From Bubalus kerabau (lineage: Eukaryota > Chordata > Mammalia > Artiodactyla > Bovidae), in the NCBI RefSeq assembly GCF_029407905.1, contig NC_073627.1, positions 45,997,001 through 46,061,000 of the forward strand: a DNA stretch of 64,000 nt, given 5' to 3'. This document shows positions 32,870 through 44,540 of the stretch, in pieces. Below the pieces are notes generated by a model that worked only from the letters and a program-made list of their open reading frames with translations, was not told the origin of the DNA and did no database searches. Every line of letters begins with the position of its first letter. The first letter of the stretch is position 1. The translations under genes were made by a program, and so were the position numbers.

Positions 32870-35800
32870 TCACAGAGAAAATACATATTGCTTAAAAAGG
32901 AAACAGTGTAGAATGCAATAGACTTTTCAACATAAACCAGGAGACAATGAAAAAATACCTTCAAATTACTCAGAGAAAATAAAGTTCAACCAAGAATTCT
33001 ATATCCAGCTAGATGTAAGAAAACAAACAAACTATGTTTGCTCAAACTAAGAAGAGAGTTTACCATATTCATGCTGAGAAAAAGACCTAAAGGATGTATT
33101 CAGGGAGAAGAAAATTAAATATAGAAAAGAAAGGAGAAGCAATAAACAATGATGAGCAATTAAATTGATTAAATTGATAAATTTAGATGAATCTAAATAA
33201 ACCATGACAGCTAAAGTTGGGATTTAACACACTTAACACACTTAACAACAAATGAATCAAAGAAGAAATTAACATAGAAAAAGAAAATATTTAGAACTGA
33301 ATAATAAAATTCTACACATCAAAGTTTGGGATGCAGCTACAAACAGCACTTAGAAGTCATAGCCATAAAAACATGCAGTAGGAGACTGTGGAAAAATTAA
33401 TGGATTAAGTAACAAATTCAAGATGTTATACATACAACAGAGTAAATCCAAAAAAAAATAGGAAATCATAAAGAAAGAGCCAGGTATTAACAAAAGGCAA
33501 AACAAAGGAATAACAGAAGAGGTAATCAAGTTTGGGTCTTTGAAAATATCAGTAAAATAGACAAACATCTGAACTGATGGATCAAAATATGAAAAGGCAC
33601 AAATAAATAACATTAGGAGTGAAAGAGGGATGAAAAGAATTTAAAAACAAGATAATACCATGAATGAGATTATGCCAATACATTAGAAAATTTAAATGAA
33701 ATGGAAATTTCCCCAGAAAAAAATAAAAACTTACCAAAGCTATTGAATAAGAAATAGAAAATCTGAACATACAACTAATCATTAAATAAACTGAATCCAT
33801 GTTTTAAAAACCTACACATAGACACAAACACACAAAGCCTGGCCCAAGTGATTTTATAAGTTAGTTCTATCAAACATTTGAAGAACAGGTAATTCAACCT
33901 CATGCCAACTATTCCAAAGACTAGGAAAAGAAAGAAACTTCCCCCAACTATTTTGTAAGGTAAATATACCCTTAATACCAAAAGCAACAGCAAGGAAAAC
34001 ATAAGGAAGGAAAATTACAGCACAATCTCACTTTTCAACATAAATGCAAAAATCTTAACGTTTGCCATTCAATATAATACACAATACAATTGTATATTGT
34101 ACAATACTATGTACAATAATAACCATCATCAACATAAACCAATGAGGTTGGTTCTAGAATAAAAGGATGATTTAATATTAAAAAATCTATTTATAGAATT
34201 CATAGATCAAAGAGGGAAATTATATGACTATTCAATAAACAGAAAAATTCTTTTAAATATTCAACATCCATTTATGATATAAATATTTTTTAAGGTCTTA
34301 GCAAACTAAGATTTGAAGGAGACTTTATAACTTAAAGTGTATCTATGAAAACTTTGGAATGAACATCAAGCTTTATGGGCAAATATTAAAAGCATTCCTT
34401 CAGAGGCAGGAGCAAGACCAAGAGATCCATTATCTCCTCTTCTAGCCACCATTATTCTGGAGATTCTAGACAGTGCTCAAATACAAGAGAGAAAATTAAA
34501 GCTGTAAAGATTTGAGAGGAAAAAATGAAACATTCACTACAGATTATAGGATTGTCCATATAGAAAATGTAAGAAGCAGTTACTGCCAAACCATAGGTGC
34601 AAATAAAAGGGTTCAGAAAAGTGCTTGCTAAACCACCAGTGTGCAAAAAATCAACTATGCTCCTCTAATCAGCAACAGATGATTTAAAACGTCATTTTTA
34701 CAATTCTATTTACAAAAACAAAAAAACTGGAAGATACCAAAAATTAATCCAACAAAAAATGCACAAATATCTTTAAGAGAAAAAGCACATAACTTTATTA
34801 AAAGACCTTAGGAAAATAAAAAAGAGACATAAACTGTGTTCACAAATGAGAAGACTTGGAGTCATAAAATTGGCAATCTTCTCTCCAAATCAATAAATAC
34901 AATGCAGATACAAACAAAATTAAACAAATTTCAACTGTGTTGAATGTGTGCGCCTGCACACATACACACATGCCTGCCACCTAACAAACTTATCCTAAAG
35001 TTTATAAGAAAGAGTAAAGACCCTAAGTAGGCAAGCTGATTTTCAAGAATGAAGAAGAATGACTTACCCTACCAGATAGCCAGACATTTTATGAATTATA
35101 GTAATTAGCACAATGTGGTATTGGCATAGGGACAGAAAAATAAACCAATGGCACAGAATAGAACCCAGATACAAATCTAAATCCATGTGGAAATCTCATT
35201 TATGACAGAGCACTGCAATTGGGGGCGGGGGCGATGCTCTAGTCAATAACAGTTTTGGGAATATTGGTTACCCAAATGGAGAACGGGGGCAAAATAGATT
35301 CTTATCTCACACAGTAGACAAAAATCAATTTCAGGTGAATTCAAGACCCAAAAGTGAAACACGAAGTTTAAAACCTTCCAAAGCAAATATAGCAGAAAAT
35401 CTTTATGACCTCAGAAAAAGAGTTCTTAAAAGCAAGCAAAAAAAATAAAGGAAAAGATTGTTAAATCTGATGACAGACAATGCCCTTAACAGAGTCAAAA
35501 GATGAAACACAGCGTTTCTCATAAAGTTAAACATACACCTTCTCTACAGCCCAACAATTTCACTCTGAGTTACTTACCCTAGAGAAATGAAAACATATGC
35601 CCACAGAAAGACAGGTACAAGAATGTTTATAGCCATTTTATCCATGGTAGCCAAAAACTGAAACAACCACACTGTCCATCAACGGGAGAAAGGATAAACA
35701 TATTGCAGTGTATTTATACAATAGCAATCTACTCAGCAATAAAAAAAGAAATCTACCCAACATGGATGAATCTTATAACATTATCCTGAGCAAGAAGCCA

Positions 35801-36003
35801 GACACACTCACTGTATGATTAAATTTATATAAAATTCTAAATCGAACACGATTAATACAATATGGTAAAAGATGTTAAAACAGTGGTTGCCTGGAAAGGA
35901 GAACAAAGACCTTACTGGGGTGATGGAAGTGTTCCATGACATGACAGAGGAGTAGGTTACATGGTTCCATACATCTGTCAAAACCCACCAAACTGCAGCC
36001 ATT
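32870..36003 (+). mobile_element. Old L1, about 3.1 kb, ORF1/2 region to 3' UTR
   Basis: L1 ORF2 order is preserved: 'tcaaccaagaattctatatc' near the start, 'ataccatgaatgagattatg', 'ccaactattccaaagactag', 'gatccattatctcctcttct' (RT region), 'ttagcacaatgtggtattgg', 'ctgtccatcaacgggagaaa', and the 3' UTR 'ggttccatacatctgtcaaa'. It is full of stops. It continues for about 20 bases after the young L1 insertion (36784 onward). Confidence 0.75.
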
Positions 36004-36019
36004 AAGATTGGTGTGTTTC

Positions 36020-36417
36020 CTGTTGGTGGGAATGCAAACCTAGTACAGCCACTATGGAGAACAGTGTGGAGATTCCTTAAAAAACTGGAAATAGAACTGC
36101 CTTATGATCCAGCAATCCCACTGCTGAGCATACACACTGAGGAAACCAGAAGGGAAAGAGACACATGTACCCCAATGTTCATCGCAGCACTGTTTATAAT
36201 AGCCAGGACATGGAAGCAACCTAGATGTCCATCAGCAGATGAATGGATAAGAAAGCTGTGGTACATATACACAATGGAGTATTACTCAGCCATTAAAAAG
36301 AATACATTTGAATCAGTTCTAATGAGGTGGATGAAACTGGAGCCTATTATACAGAGTGAAGTAAGCCAGAAAGAAAAACACCAATACAGTATACTAACGC
36401 ATATATATGGAATTTAG
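36020..36417 (+). pseudogene. L1 ORF2 C-terminal fragment, open frame
   Basis: A frame of about 130 residues is open to a natural stop after IYGI. It carries L1 ORF2 C-terminal landmarks: QPLWRTVWRFLKKLEIELPY, DPAIPLLSIH and YYSAIKKN. The catalytic endonuclease and RT domains are absent because of 5' truncation, so it has no enzymatic function. The absence of stop codons supports a recent insertion. Confidence 0.85.
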
Positions 36418-36767
36418 AAAGAGGGTAATAATAACCCTGTGTACGAGACAGCAAAAGAGACACTGATGTATAGAACAGTCTTATGGACTCTGTGAGAGAG
36501 GGAGAGGGTGGGAAGATTTGGGAGAACGGCATTGAAACATGTAAAATATCATGTATGAAACGAGTTGCCAGTCCAGGTTCGATGCACAATACTGGATGCT
36601 TGGGGCTGGTGCACTGGGACGACCCAGAGGGATGGAATGGGGAGGGAGGAGGGAGGAGGGTTCAGGATGGGGAACACATGTATACCTGTGGCGGATTCAT
36701 TTTGATATTTGGCAAAACTAATACAATTATGTAAAGTTTAAAAATAAAATAAAATTAAAAAAAAAAA
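36020..36767 (+). mobile_element. Young L1, 5'-truncated, 748 bp with poly(A)
   Basis: The element starts at 'ctgttggtgggaatgcaaac' and ends in an A-rich tail at 36741-36767. It inserted in the 3' UTR of the older L1, creating a perfect 16-bp target-site duplication, aagattggtgtgtttc, at 36004-36019 and 36768-36783. The tail and duplications show no decay. Confidence 0.97.
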
Positions 36768-36824
36768 AAGATTGGTGTGTTTCACTGTATTTAAGAAAAA
36801 CAAACAAACCTCCCATTCCCCCTA

Positions 36825-38115
36825 AAAGACAAACTACAGCCTGGGAGAAGATCTTTTACCTGCCAAGAGATTCATGTTAAAAATCTATAAAGAACCACCA
36901 CAGATCAATAAAATCATCAAATAAAATAGGCAAAGGATAGCAACCAGCAATTCACAGAAGAAAAAAAAAACATTTGAAAATATGCTCAACCTCACCAGCA
37001 GTCATATCCTTTATCCCATATCCAAGACAGCACTTCATATCCTTTGCACGCACAAAGATTTCGAAGTCTGGGGATATTGAGCACTGGTGAGACCACAGAA
37101 AAACTGGATTTGGATACCCTGCTCCGAGCATGGGAACGCAGATTGGCGGTATCTGGGAACGGTGAGGATGCTCATACCTCACAGTTCCATGCCAGGTGTG
37201 CCCCAGTGATCTTCAGCTGGAGGGCATCTGCATCTCTCCCGCATGGACGGCAGGGATCCTCACCGCAGCATTGTTTATAACCGGAGAAAAAAGAGAGAGA
37301 GAAATGAAAGGTGAGGAAAGGGAAAGGCTAACAATATCTACTGCATCTATCAGCAAGAGAACAGATTAAGTGCAGGAAATCCCCTACATACCAACCTCCA
37401 CGTTTCGAACTTTCAAAGACGTAAACACGTTTGTGTGTACAATCACATCAGGCATGAGTGAAATTGCAGCTTGCCCTCCATCTCCTATCCTTCAGCTCTA
37501 CCATCTCCCACTTCCTCTCCCTCCTCTAGTCAGTAACTCTTCTTGCCTGTTCACTTGATGCCAGCCCTGTATGCCAGCTGTTGCCCTGTACTACTATACT
37601 CTTCAAGGTATTATCCTGTAAGATTAAAAATGTTTTATTTTTGTATTTATTTTTTATGTATTATTTGTGTGAAAAGTGTTATAAACCTATTATGGTACAG
37701 AACTATGTAGCTGATTATGTTAGTTGGGTACCTAGGCTAACTTTGTTGGACTTATGAACAAATTGAACTTAATGAACGTGCTCTCAGAACGGAACTCGTT
37801 TGTATGTAGGGGACTTACTGTATGGTGAGTTCATACCACGGACTAAAACTCATCAGTGAAAATAAATGAACTCCAGGGTAAACAGAGTGTCAGAATAAAA
37901 TGTGAAACAACAAGCCACAGAAGAACATAAACTGTGTATTTCATATACATAAAGTTTAAAAAAAAAAAAACAGCAAAACTAAACCACCAATTGTTGAGGG
38001 ATGCAAATATTTTTGGCCTAAGTATAGAGAAAAGCCAGAACATCAAACACACAACTCAGGATCATGGTTACCTCTGAGAAGGGAGCAAAGCGGGTGGGAT
38101 GAGGAGGGTTTCAGA
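36825..38115 (+). mobile_element. Old L1 fragment, ORF2 C-terminus to 3' UTR, interrupted by a MITE
   Basis: 'tgccaagagattcatgttaa', 'atatgctcaacctcaccagc' and 'ggatattgagcactggtgag' run to about 37370. After the Tigger-like element the L1 resumes at 37823 ('catcagtgaaaataaatgaa') and ends near 'catggttacctctgagaagg'. Confidence 0.65.
37373..37820 (+). mobile_element. Tigger/Tc1-type MITE, copy 1
   Basis: The ends form inverted repeats: caggaaatcccctacata at 37373-37390 and tatgtaggggacttactg at 37803-37820. It is about 80 percent similar by eye to 62161-62598, sharing 'ggcatgagtgaaattgcagc' and 'gttataaacctattatgg'. A right TA target duplication is present; the left one is mutated. No transposase frame was found. 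Confidence 0.75.
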
Positions 38116-38136
38116 TGGACTTTAAAAGTGACAGTT

Positions 38137-38483
38137 GGGCTTCCCTGGTGGCTCAGTGTTAAAGAATCTGCCTACCAATGCAGGAGACACAGGTTCAATC
38201 CCTGGTCCAGGAAGAACCCACATGCCAAGGAGCAACGAAGCCCATGTGCCAGAACTACTGAGCCTGTGCCTGGAGTCCATGAGGCACAACTACCGAGTCC
38301 ATGGGCAACAACTACTGAAGCCCAGGCACGCTGGAGCCCGTACTCCACAAGAGAAGCCACCGCAACGAGAAGCCCACTCCCTGCAACGAAGAGCGGCCCC
38401 CACTTGCCACAACTAGAGAAAAGCCCGTGCAGCAACAAAGACCCAGCACCACCAAAAGTAAATAAATAATTAGCAAAATTATT
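38137..38483 (+). mobile_element. CHR-2-type SINE, near full length
   Basis: It has the head 'gggcttccctggtggctcag', then the long CHR-2 body with ctggagcccgtactccacaa. The target-site duplication is tttaaaagtgacagtt at 38121-38136 and tttaaaagtgatggtt at 38484-38499 (14 of 16 match). Confidence 0.9.
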
Positions 38484-38904
38484 TTTAAAAGTGATGGTTA
38501 TATTCTTTTTCCCCAAATTGGGTGGCGAGTACACAGACATTCACTGTCAATGGGGGTGGAACTCTGGACGGAGTGACAATCATTAACGTGGTGAAGGGAG
38601 GATTCCATGAGATAGAAGCCAAAAAGAAGTGGCTGGGAGGGCTGGGGATGTGGGGAGCTTATGGGTAGGGACGCGGACCGGAAACCAAAGGACTCCATGA
38701 ATGGTCTTTACCATATACTGCTTATGACAGAGGCAACAGGGTGTCTGCCGACAAACGGGAGAGAGGGGCCACCTTGTCTCCCCAGCCTGACTGCAAACGC
38801 CTGTCCATACCAGTGTCCTTCAAGTTCAGCCACCATAGGAGACAGCAGACAGCTGCCGGAGGGGATGCTGAGAGGCTGTCCTGGAGTGGCCAGAGAAGAG
38901 GCAG

Positions 38905-39063
38905 TTGTTGCTCAGTCGCTCAGTTAAGTCTGACTCTTTGCGACCCCATGGGCTGCAGCACGCCAGGCTTCCCTGTCCTTCACTATCTCCTGGAGCTTGC
39001 TCAAACTCATGTCCACTGAGCCGGTGATGCCATCCAACCATCTCATCCTCTGTCGTCCCCTTC
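38905..39063 (-). mobile_element. BovB 3'-end fragment
   Basis: 'gttgctcagtcgctcagtta' through 'cgccaggcttccctgtcctt' to 'catcctctgtcgtccccttc' is the BovB terminus in minus orientation. It joins a truncated Bov-tA directly at 39064. Confidence 0.85.
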
Positions 39064-39192
39064 CAGGTGGTGCTAGTGGTAAAGAACCCGCCTGCCAATC
39101 CAAGAGATGTAGAGAGACGTGGGTTCAACCCCTGAGTCGGGAAGAGCCCCTGGAGGAGGGCATGGCAATCCACTCCAGTGTTCTTGTCTGGG
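39064..39192 (+). mobile_element. Bov-tA SINE, both ends truncated
   Basis: The tRNA part starts at 'caggtggtgctagtggtaaa' and the BovA body stops after 'ccactccagtgttcttgtct'. Its 5' head is missing at the BovB junction. Confidence 0.8.
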
Positions 39193-41618
39193 GCAGAGGC
39201 AGAACCTGCTTCGATGGATGACCGCCCCTGCGCCCAGTGGCCACTTTACAGTTGGCACAGGCTGCGAGCAGCAGGGCACAAGGGGTCTCTGTGGGCGCCT
39301 TCCTGGCGGAGGCTGGGGTCCCAAGAGAGAAGGCCATCTCAGGTCAAGAGTGGGGGCTCTCTCCCAGTTTCATCCACCCCCTGCCCCCATCCCAACTGGA
39401 GCTCCTTCACAAGCAAACGCTAGGAAAACAAAGGAAAATTATCCAGCAGGGGCCTTCCCCTCTGTGGAGCGAGGAAGTCTCGGTCTCAAGGTTAACGGGG
39501 AAAGAGGAACTCGCCTGGCTGTGCAGGTCACAGGGTCAGCAGGAATTCTGATAAACAAGAGGGACGGTGGCACCAGAGCAGGGTCCGGGTGGGAGGATCA
39601 CTGAGATCTGGCCACAGGGTCAAGAGGAGGCCAAGGATGCACCCGTCTCAGGGAAATGAAATGGTGGTCATTTACAAGCACAAGTTGTTTAACATTCCAG
39701 GGGAGCTGGCTGCTAAGCCAACTCTTCCTGTAGAAGTTTAGGTGGTGGGTGAGTCATTGTTATAAATAGACCAGTGATCAGAAAGTCATCGGAAAGGACA
39801 CAGTCCCAGAGACACAACCTTGGAGGGAGTAGGAGGGGCCACATACTTGAGAGCTGGGTTCCAAGAGAAACGCAGAGGGAGTGCTCTGACCGGCTACGGT
39901 GGAAGAGGAAGCAGACACTTAGCAAGAGGAAGACGCTGCAGGGGACTGACAGGGACCAGCCTCCCGCGTGGCTGAGCTAAGCCCCGCTCACAGCCCACCA
40001 CTCCCTGGATCAGACCAAGCCATCTCATCTTCTAGAAATTCCTCCAAAGAATTCAGACTGTTCTAGGATCCCAAGAGACCTCATCCACCGAGGCACGGGA
40101 GAACAAAACTCTTCATCCAGAATCAGCTCCTTCATTCTCCTACAGTTGGCATGCCTGATGGGTGCTGGGGACACAGACAGCCCCTGCCCTCAAGTTCACA
40201 ATGACTCAGAAATCTTAGGAAACTTGTCGAAGGGGAGAACACCATCAGGGTAACGAAGCCCTAGGCCCAGAGGAAATCTGAGTCCAGCCCGGGGTGGGGA
40301 GAGGTTGCCCAAAAGTTTTTCCTGATCCCCCTGAGGCCAGGCTGGGCGCCCTCCTCTTGGCTTCCCTGTACTCCATCAAATCGTGGGTCATGGAAAGCAT
40401 TCAACTGTCCTGGAACTGGGCCAAGTCCCAAAGCTGAGAACAAAAGGAGCTAAGAACCTGGTACCTCCACACTCAGAAGGGGAGGCAGGGCTTGCCCAGG
40501 CAGCATAAAGCACAAGCCCCAAAAGGACTCAGAAGCCACGGAATCCACCCAAAAAATGTCAAGGGACAGGAAAGGGGAGTTTCACCTAGCATAATGGAAA
40601 GCAACGTGAAAAAATAAAAATGCTTCCTGTTTAGACGCCTGTGAACTGACATTCTCCAATAAACCATGAATCACGGGACGATGGCTTCTGTTTCCACAAA
40701 GGGACTGTAAGCTCCCTGAGTGGGGAGGACATGTCCCCCTCTGTCCCCAGCACCTGCAGGGTCCCAGGCCCAGTAATGCTCGCTGGAGGAACCCGATGCC
40801 CAGCTCCCTCCGTTCTCACCTGGGCTCCTCACACTGCATCTCCGGTCGGACTAGCCAACTCCTCAGAACCAGAAGCAGCCACATCTCACACGAGGCATCG
40901 ACCCTTCGGGGGTCTCCCCTCATCCCAGGGCCCCCGATGTGGGCCTCAGAGTAAAACTCACTTTTGGGAAGACTCGCCCGCCCACCCTGGGCCTTCTGAC
41001 TTCTCCTCTGGCTCGACCCTCTCCCCTTTTCTGGACTGAGGACCAGGCCCTCAGAGCCTGGCACACTTTATGGAGTGGACATTCCAGATTTCTTCTGGGA
41101 AAGCCAAGGGAGGGAGCTGCCCCACCCCCCACAATGACCCACCAGCTGGAGGTCAACAGGAAGTGGCCAAGAAGCCCTGGAGGAGATTCCCTCCTGCAGT
41201 GTAGAAAAGCCCCACTTCTATTCAGACAGGAGGTCAGGGAGGGGATGACAGTCCCCGTGAGCAGAGCCGACGGCCCCGGCCTTGGCAACTGAGATGCTGG
41301 GGCTGGACAGCTGGTTGGCTGACCCACTGACACAGAGGCCTTCCTCGGGTCTTCCTCCCAACACTGCCCCAAAGTGGGTAAGACATGGGAGGGCAGTTCC
41401 GAACCACCAGCCCCCTCAGACACTCCAGTTAGGAGGGCCCAGAGACCCAGCACCCACTCATGTCTCAAGATCCCCAGGGAGGCCTCAGGATACAAGCACA
41501 TGGCCCCCAAAAGACCTCAAAGGTCACCCAGCGCAATGGTTATCACTGTGCCCCAGGGAGCCCCAGGACCCCGGACAGGGGCAGCACAGCCAAGACCTGG
41601 GCCCCTCCTCCCATGTGG
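39193..41618. other. 2.4 kb without recognisable repeat or gene
   Basis: GC-rich relative to the window, with few young repeats. Open frames exist on both strands (for example 40920-41510 minus, 196 residues), but none shows a domain, and GC-rich noncoding DNA readily gives such frames. An unannotated exon cannot be excluded. Confidence 0.45.
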
Positions 41619-41630
41619 GAGCTTAGCTTT

Positions 41631-41825
41631 TTTTTTAATCAAATATTTGTTTGTTTGTTTATTTGGCTATGACAGGTGTTAGTGCAGTACACAGGCTCTT
41701 TAGTTGTGGCATGTAAACTCTGAGTTGCACAATGTAGGATCTTAGTTCCCTGACCAGGAATCGAACCCAGGCCCCTTCTGCTGGGAAAGCAGAGTCTTAG
41801 CCACTGGAACACCAGGGAAGTCCCA
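41631..41825 (-). mobile_element. CHR-2-type SINE
   Basis: Reverse-oriented: T-rich tail with (tttg)n, body 'gctctttagttgtggcatgt', head 'aacaccagggaagtccc'. A 12-bp target-site duplication with one mismatch lies at 41619-41630 and 41826-41837. Confidence 0.9.
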
Positions 41826-41837
41826 GAGCTCAGCTTT

Positions 41838-42407
41838 GATCTGTTCTCCTTATGAATGCAAAAGGAGGTTACCCAGGCAGGGTTTTGTTTCACAGCTGGG
41901 GAAACTGGGACCAGAGAGTGGGGAGGACTGGACCAAGGACACTGAAACAGGGAGTCAGGGTCGGGCTAAGGAGCTGGAGCTAAGTGTAGCAGGCACTGGG
42001 GAGCCAGGGAAGGTTTCAGGGAGGGAGTGGCAAGCCTGAAACAGGCAGAGAAGAGACCGACTAGGGGATGGCTGAAACTGGCTACACTGGGAGCTGGGAG
42101 ATGCGGCAAGAACTCAGCGGGAGGGGACGAAGAAGATAAGAAAGAAACAGACCTACTCTGAAGACATACAGATCTGGGTCTTGGCGCCTGGCTGAATGGT
42201 GCCAGCAAGTATGACCTGGCAGGAATGGGCAAGTGAGCAGAGGGGCCAAAGACAACCCTGAGTTTCTGACGAGGTTGTCTGAGAAGCTGGTGGGGCCTTT
42301 AGCAGGAAGAGAGTAGTCAGGGGGCTCAAATTCAGGCAGGTTTGCTTTGAGGAACAGGAAGGACAAGGCCACTGGGGTTGTGGCTTAAGTCTACTTTCCT
42401 ACAGTGG
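41838..42407. other. No gene or clear repeat seen
   Basis: Purine-rich single-copy-like sequence with no recognisable domain-bearing frame. Confidence 0.45.
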
Positions 42408-42592
42408 ATTTTTTTAAGCTTTTTATTTTATATTGGAGTGTAGCCAGTTAACAAAGTTGTGATAGTTTCAAGTTAATAGCAAAGGGACAAAGCCATGCAT
42501 ATACATGTATCCATTCTCTCCCAAACTCCCCTCTCGTCCTGGTGGCCATATAACACTGAACAGAGTTCCCTGAGCTATACAGTAGGTCTTCC
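42408..42592 (-). mobile_element. Artiodactyl L1 3' end
   Basis: 'ttttatattggagtgtagcc', 'acaaagttgtgatagtttca' and 'cctgagctatacagtaggtc' are the reverse complement of the L1 terminus. Confidence 0.8.
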
Positions 42593-42616
42593 TACAGTGG
42601 GTTTTAAAGTCAGCTA

Positions 42617-42771
42617 GAGAGACTTCCCTGGAGGTCCAGTGGTTAAGACTCTGCGCTTCCACTGCAGGGAGTGTGGGTTTGACTCCTGACTGGGGACTGA
42701 AGATCCCACATGCTATGCAGGAAAGCCAAAAATTAATAAAAATTATTTAAGTAAATTAATTAATTAAAAAA
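42617..42771 (+). mobile_element. CHR-type SINE
   Basis: Head 'gagacttccctggaggtcca' and an AT-rich tail. A perfect 12-bp target-site duplication, taaagtcagcta, lies at 42605-42616 and 42772-42783. Confidence 0.9.
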
Positions 42772-42799
42772 TAAAGTCAGCTAAACTTGAGCGCCAGCC

Positions 42800-42965
42800 C
42801 CCTAAGCTCTTCCATCAATTGTTTAATCTCTCTGAGCTCAGTTTCCTCACCTTGTAAACCGAGGGTAATAATAGTTCACACCCTAAGGATTATCAACAGG
42901 ACTAAGACACCACACGTAAAGTGCCTGGTGCATTTTAACTGCTGATAAGTATTTGCTGTTGTTCT
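42800..42965 (+). repeat. MIR SINE
   Basis: 'tctctctgagctcagtttcc', then 'gagggtaataatagttcaca' and 'acgtaaagtgcctggtgcat' follow the MIR order. Confidence 0.65.
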
Positions 42966-42973
42966 TATTACTG

Positions 42974-43178
42974 AACTTCCCTGGTGGCTCAGACAGTAAA
43001 GAATCTTCCTGCAATGCAAGAGACCCAGGTTCAAGCCCTGGGTTGGGCAGATCTCTTAGAGAAGGGAATGGCAACCCACTCCAGTATTCTTGCCTGGGAA
43101 ATCTCATGGACCGGGGAGCCTGGCGGGCTACAGTCCATGGGGTTGCAAAGAATCGGGTACAACTGAGTGACTAACGTT
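42974..43178 (+). mobile_element. Bov-tA SINE
   Basis: The tRNA head is followed by the BovA body ('ccagtattcttgcctgggaa') and the terminal 'caactgagtgactaacg'. Confidence 0.9.
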
Positions 43179-43184
43179 ACTATT

Positions 43185-43400
43185 ATGTCAAGTTCTTAAC
43201 ATACATAACCTCATGTCATCCTCCCAGCAATCTGCAAAGCTGTTCTTTTCCCAATTTGCAGGAGAGACAAACAGAGGCTCAGAGAGATTAAAAAAGTGAC
43301 TCAGGGTCACACAGCAAGCATTAAGGCGAGAGCAGAGATTTGAAGCCAGATGCTTCTGGTTCAAAACACAACCTTCCCAGCATCAGCTGTACCTCCACTG
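43185..43400 (-). repeat. MIR SINE
   Basis: 'acagaggctcagagagatta', then 'ctcagggtcacacagcaagc' and 'gcagagatttgaagccagat' give the reverse MIR order with a well kept core. Confidence 0.7.
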
Positions 43401-44169
43401 CCTTCCTGGGACTGCAGGGCTCTCTCCCACTTCTAGAAAGGGGAGAGTCAACAGATGCGAGAGTGGGTGATAGGTTTGAACCTATAGGATAGAATCACCT
43501 GGACATGGTTTGGACAATTTCATTTGTCTCCAGTGGACCCGATGACATTTTCCTTTTTTCTGTCTCCCCACTTTTTCTTCTCTCCCATCAATGAGACTGT
43601 ACTCTCAACTCCAGTGAATCACCGGAAAATTTAAGTTTAAAAAAAAAAAAATTAAGAGGAACATTGCTCCTACGTAAGCCCCTGCCATCTGTGAATCATT
43701 CAAGACAGGTATAATGGACATAATTATAGCTCACCCACAAGCTAGACCCAAAATCAGTCCTAAAGGCTGATTTCAGAATCTAGTGGTTTCCCCAGCAAAG
43801 CCCCGGGCAACTCAAACCTGAACGGGTGCTCATGGCCTTGGTCATTTCACTGGGGGCCCAGAGTGGGAGGAACCTGGGTACCATGCCCTGACCCCAGAGA
43901 CATAGCAATTTTAGAACTCCCCTCCAGCCCCACCCCCACACCAGCTTCACCCACACCACCTTTCCACCCCCACTTTCTCAGGGCTCCTCCCTCCATTTGA
44001 ACTCATCCTCCTTCTGACCACCTTGCTTCTTATTCCTTTATTTCCTTTAATAAAGCCAGACCTTTATTCCTCCATCACTGTAAAGTCATCTGACCTAGCA
44101 AGACGTGGGGCGATATTCAACTCATGATACTACAAATAACACCTTCCTTTACATGTCCAGACGGCCAGG
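43401..44169. other. No gene or clear repeat seen
   Basis: Contains a short poly(A) run at 43638-43651 and a C-rich stretch at 43920-43975. No exon is recognised. Confidence 0.4.
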
Positions 44170-44275
44170 AGCTCGATTATTCACAGGGTTTGTGTGGCAG
44201 TTCAGTGAGAGGATGCATGCAAGGTCCCCTCGCACAATGTCTATGTTCAGTAAATGCCAGCTATTATTAGCACTT
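44170..44275 (+). repeat. MIR SINE 3' part
   Basis: 'ggcagttcagtgagaggatg', 'tgtctatgttcagtaaatgc' and 'cagctattattagc' match the MIR end. Confidence 0.5.
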
Positions 44276-44414
44276 CCAGCCTCTTCACCATCCTGGGAGA
44301 TGGACGTCCAGGAGCTCCCAAGTAAGAGGGCCGCCTCCACCCACAGCCTCGGGGCCCCGTATTCTGGTAGCCAGGATAAGGAGTCCCAAGGGGACACGAG
44401 TTAGATTGTCAGAG

Positions 44415-44540
44415 CTGGCAGGTCATCCATACCCAATAGGGAAACTGGGCCCCCAGAAAGGCAGAGACCAGCTCAAAGCCACCCAGTTGGTCAGTGGCAG
44501 AATCAGGGCAGGATCCTAAGCCTCCTGCACCCAGGCCTCT
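44415..44540 (-). repeat. MIR SINE relic
   Basis: 'cagctcaaagccacccagtt' and 'ggtcagtggcagaatcaggg' follow the reverse MIR order. Confidence 0.5.

Noticed and set aside
40920..41510. 196-residue minus-strand frame in GC-rich sequence
   Set aside because: No domain, biased composition, and comparable frames exist on the other strand. I see no splice-site or start context that makes it a gene.
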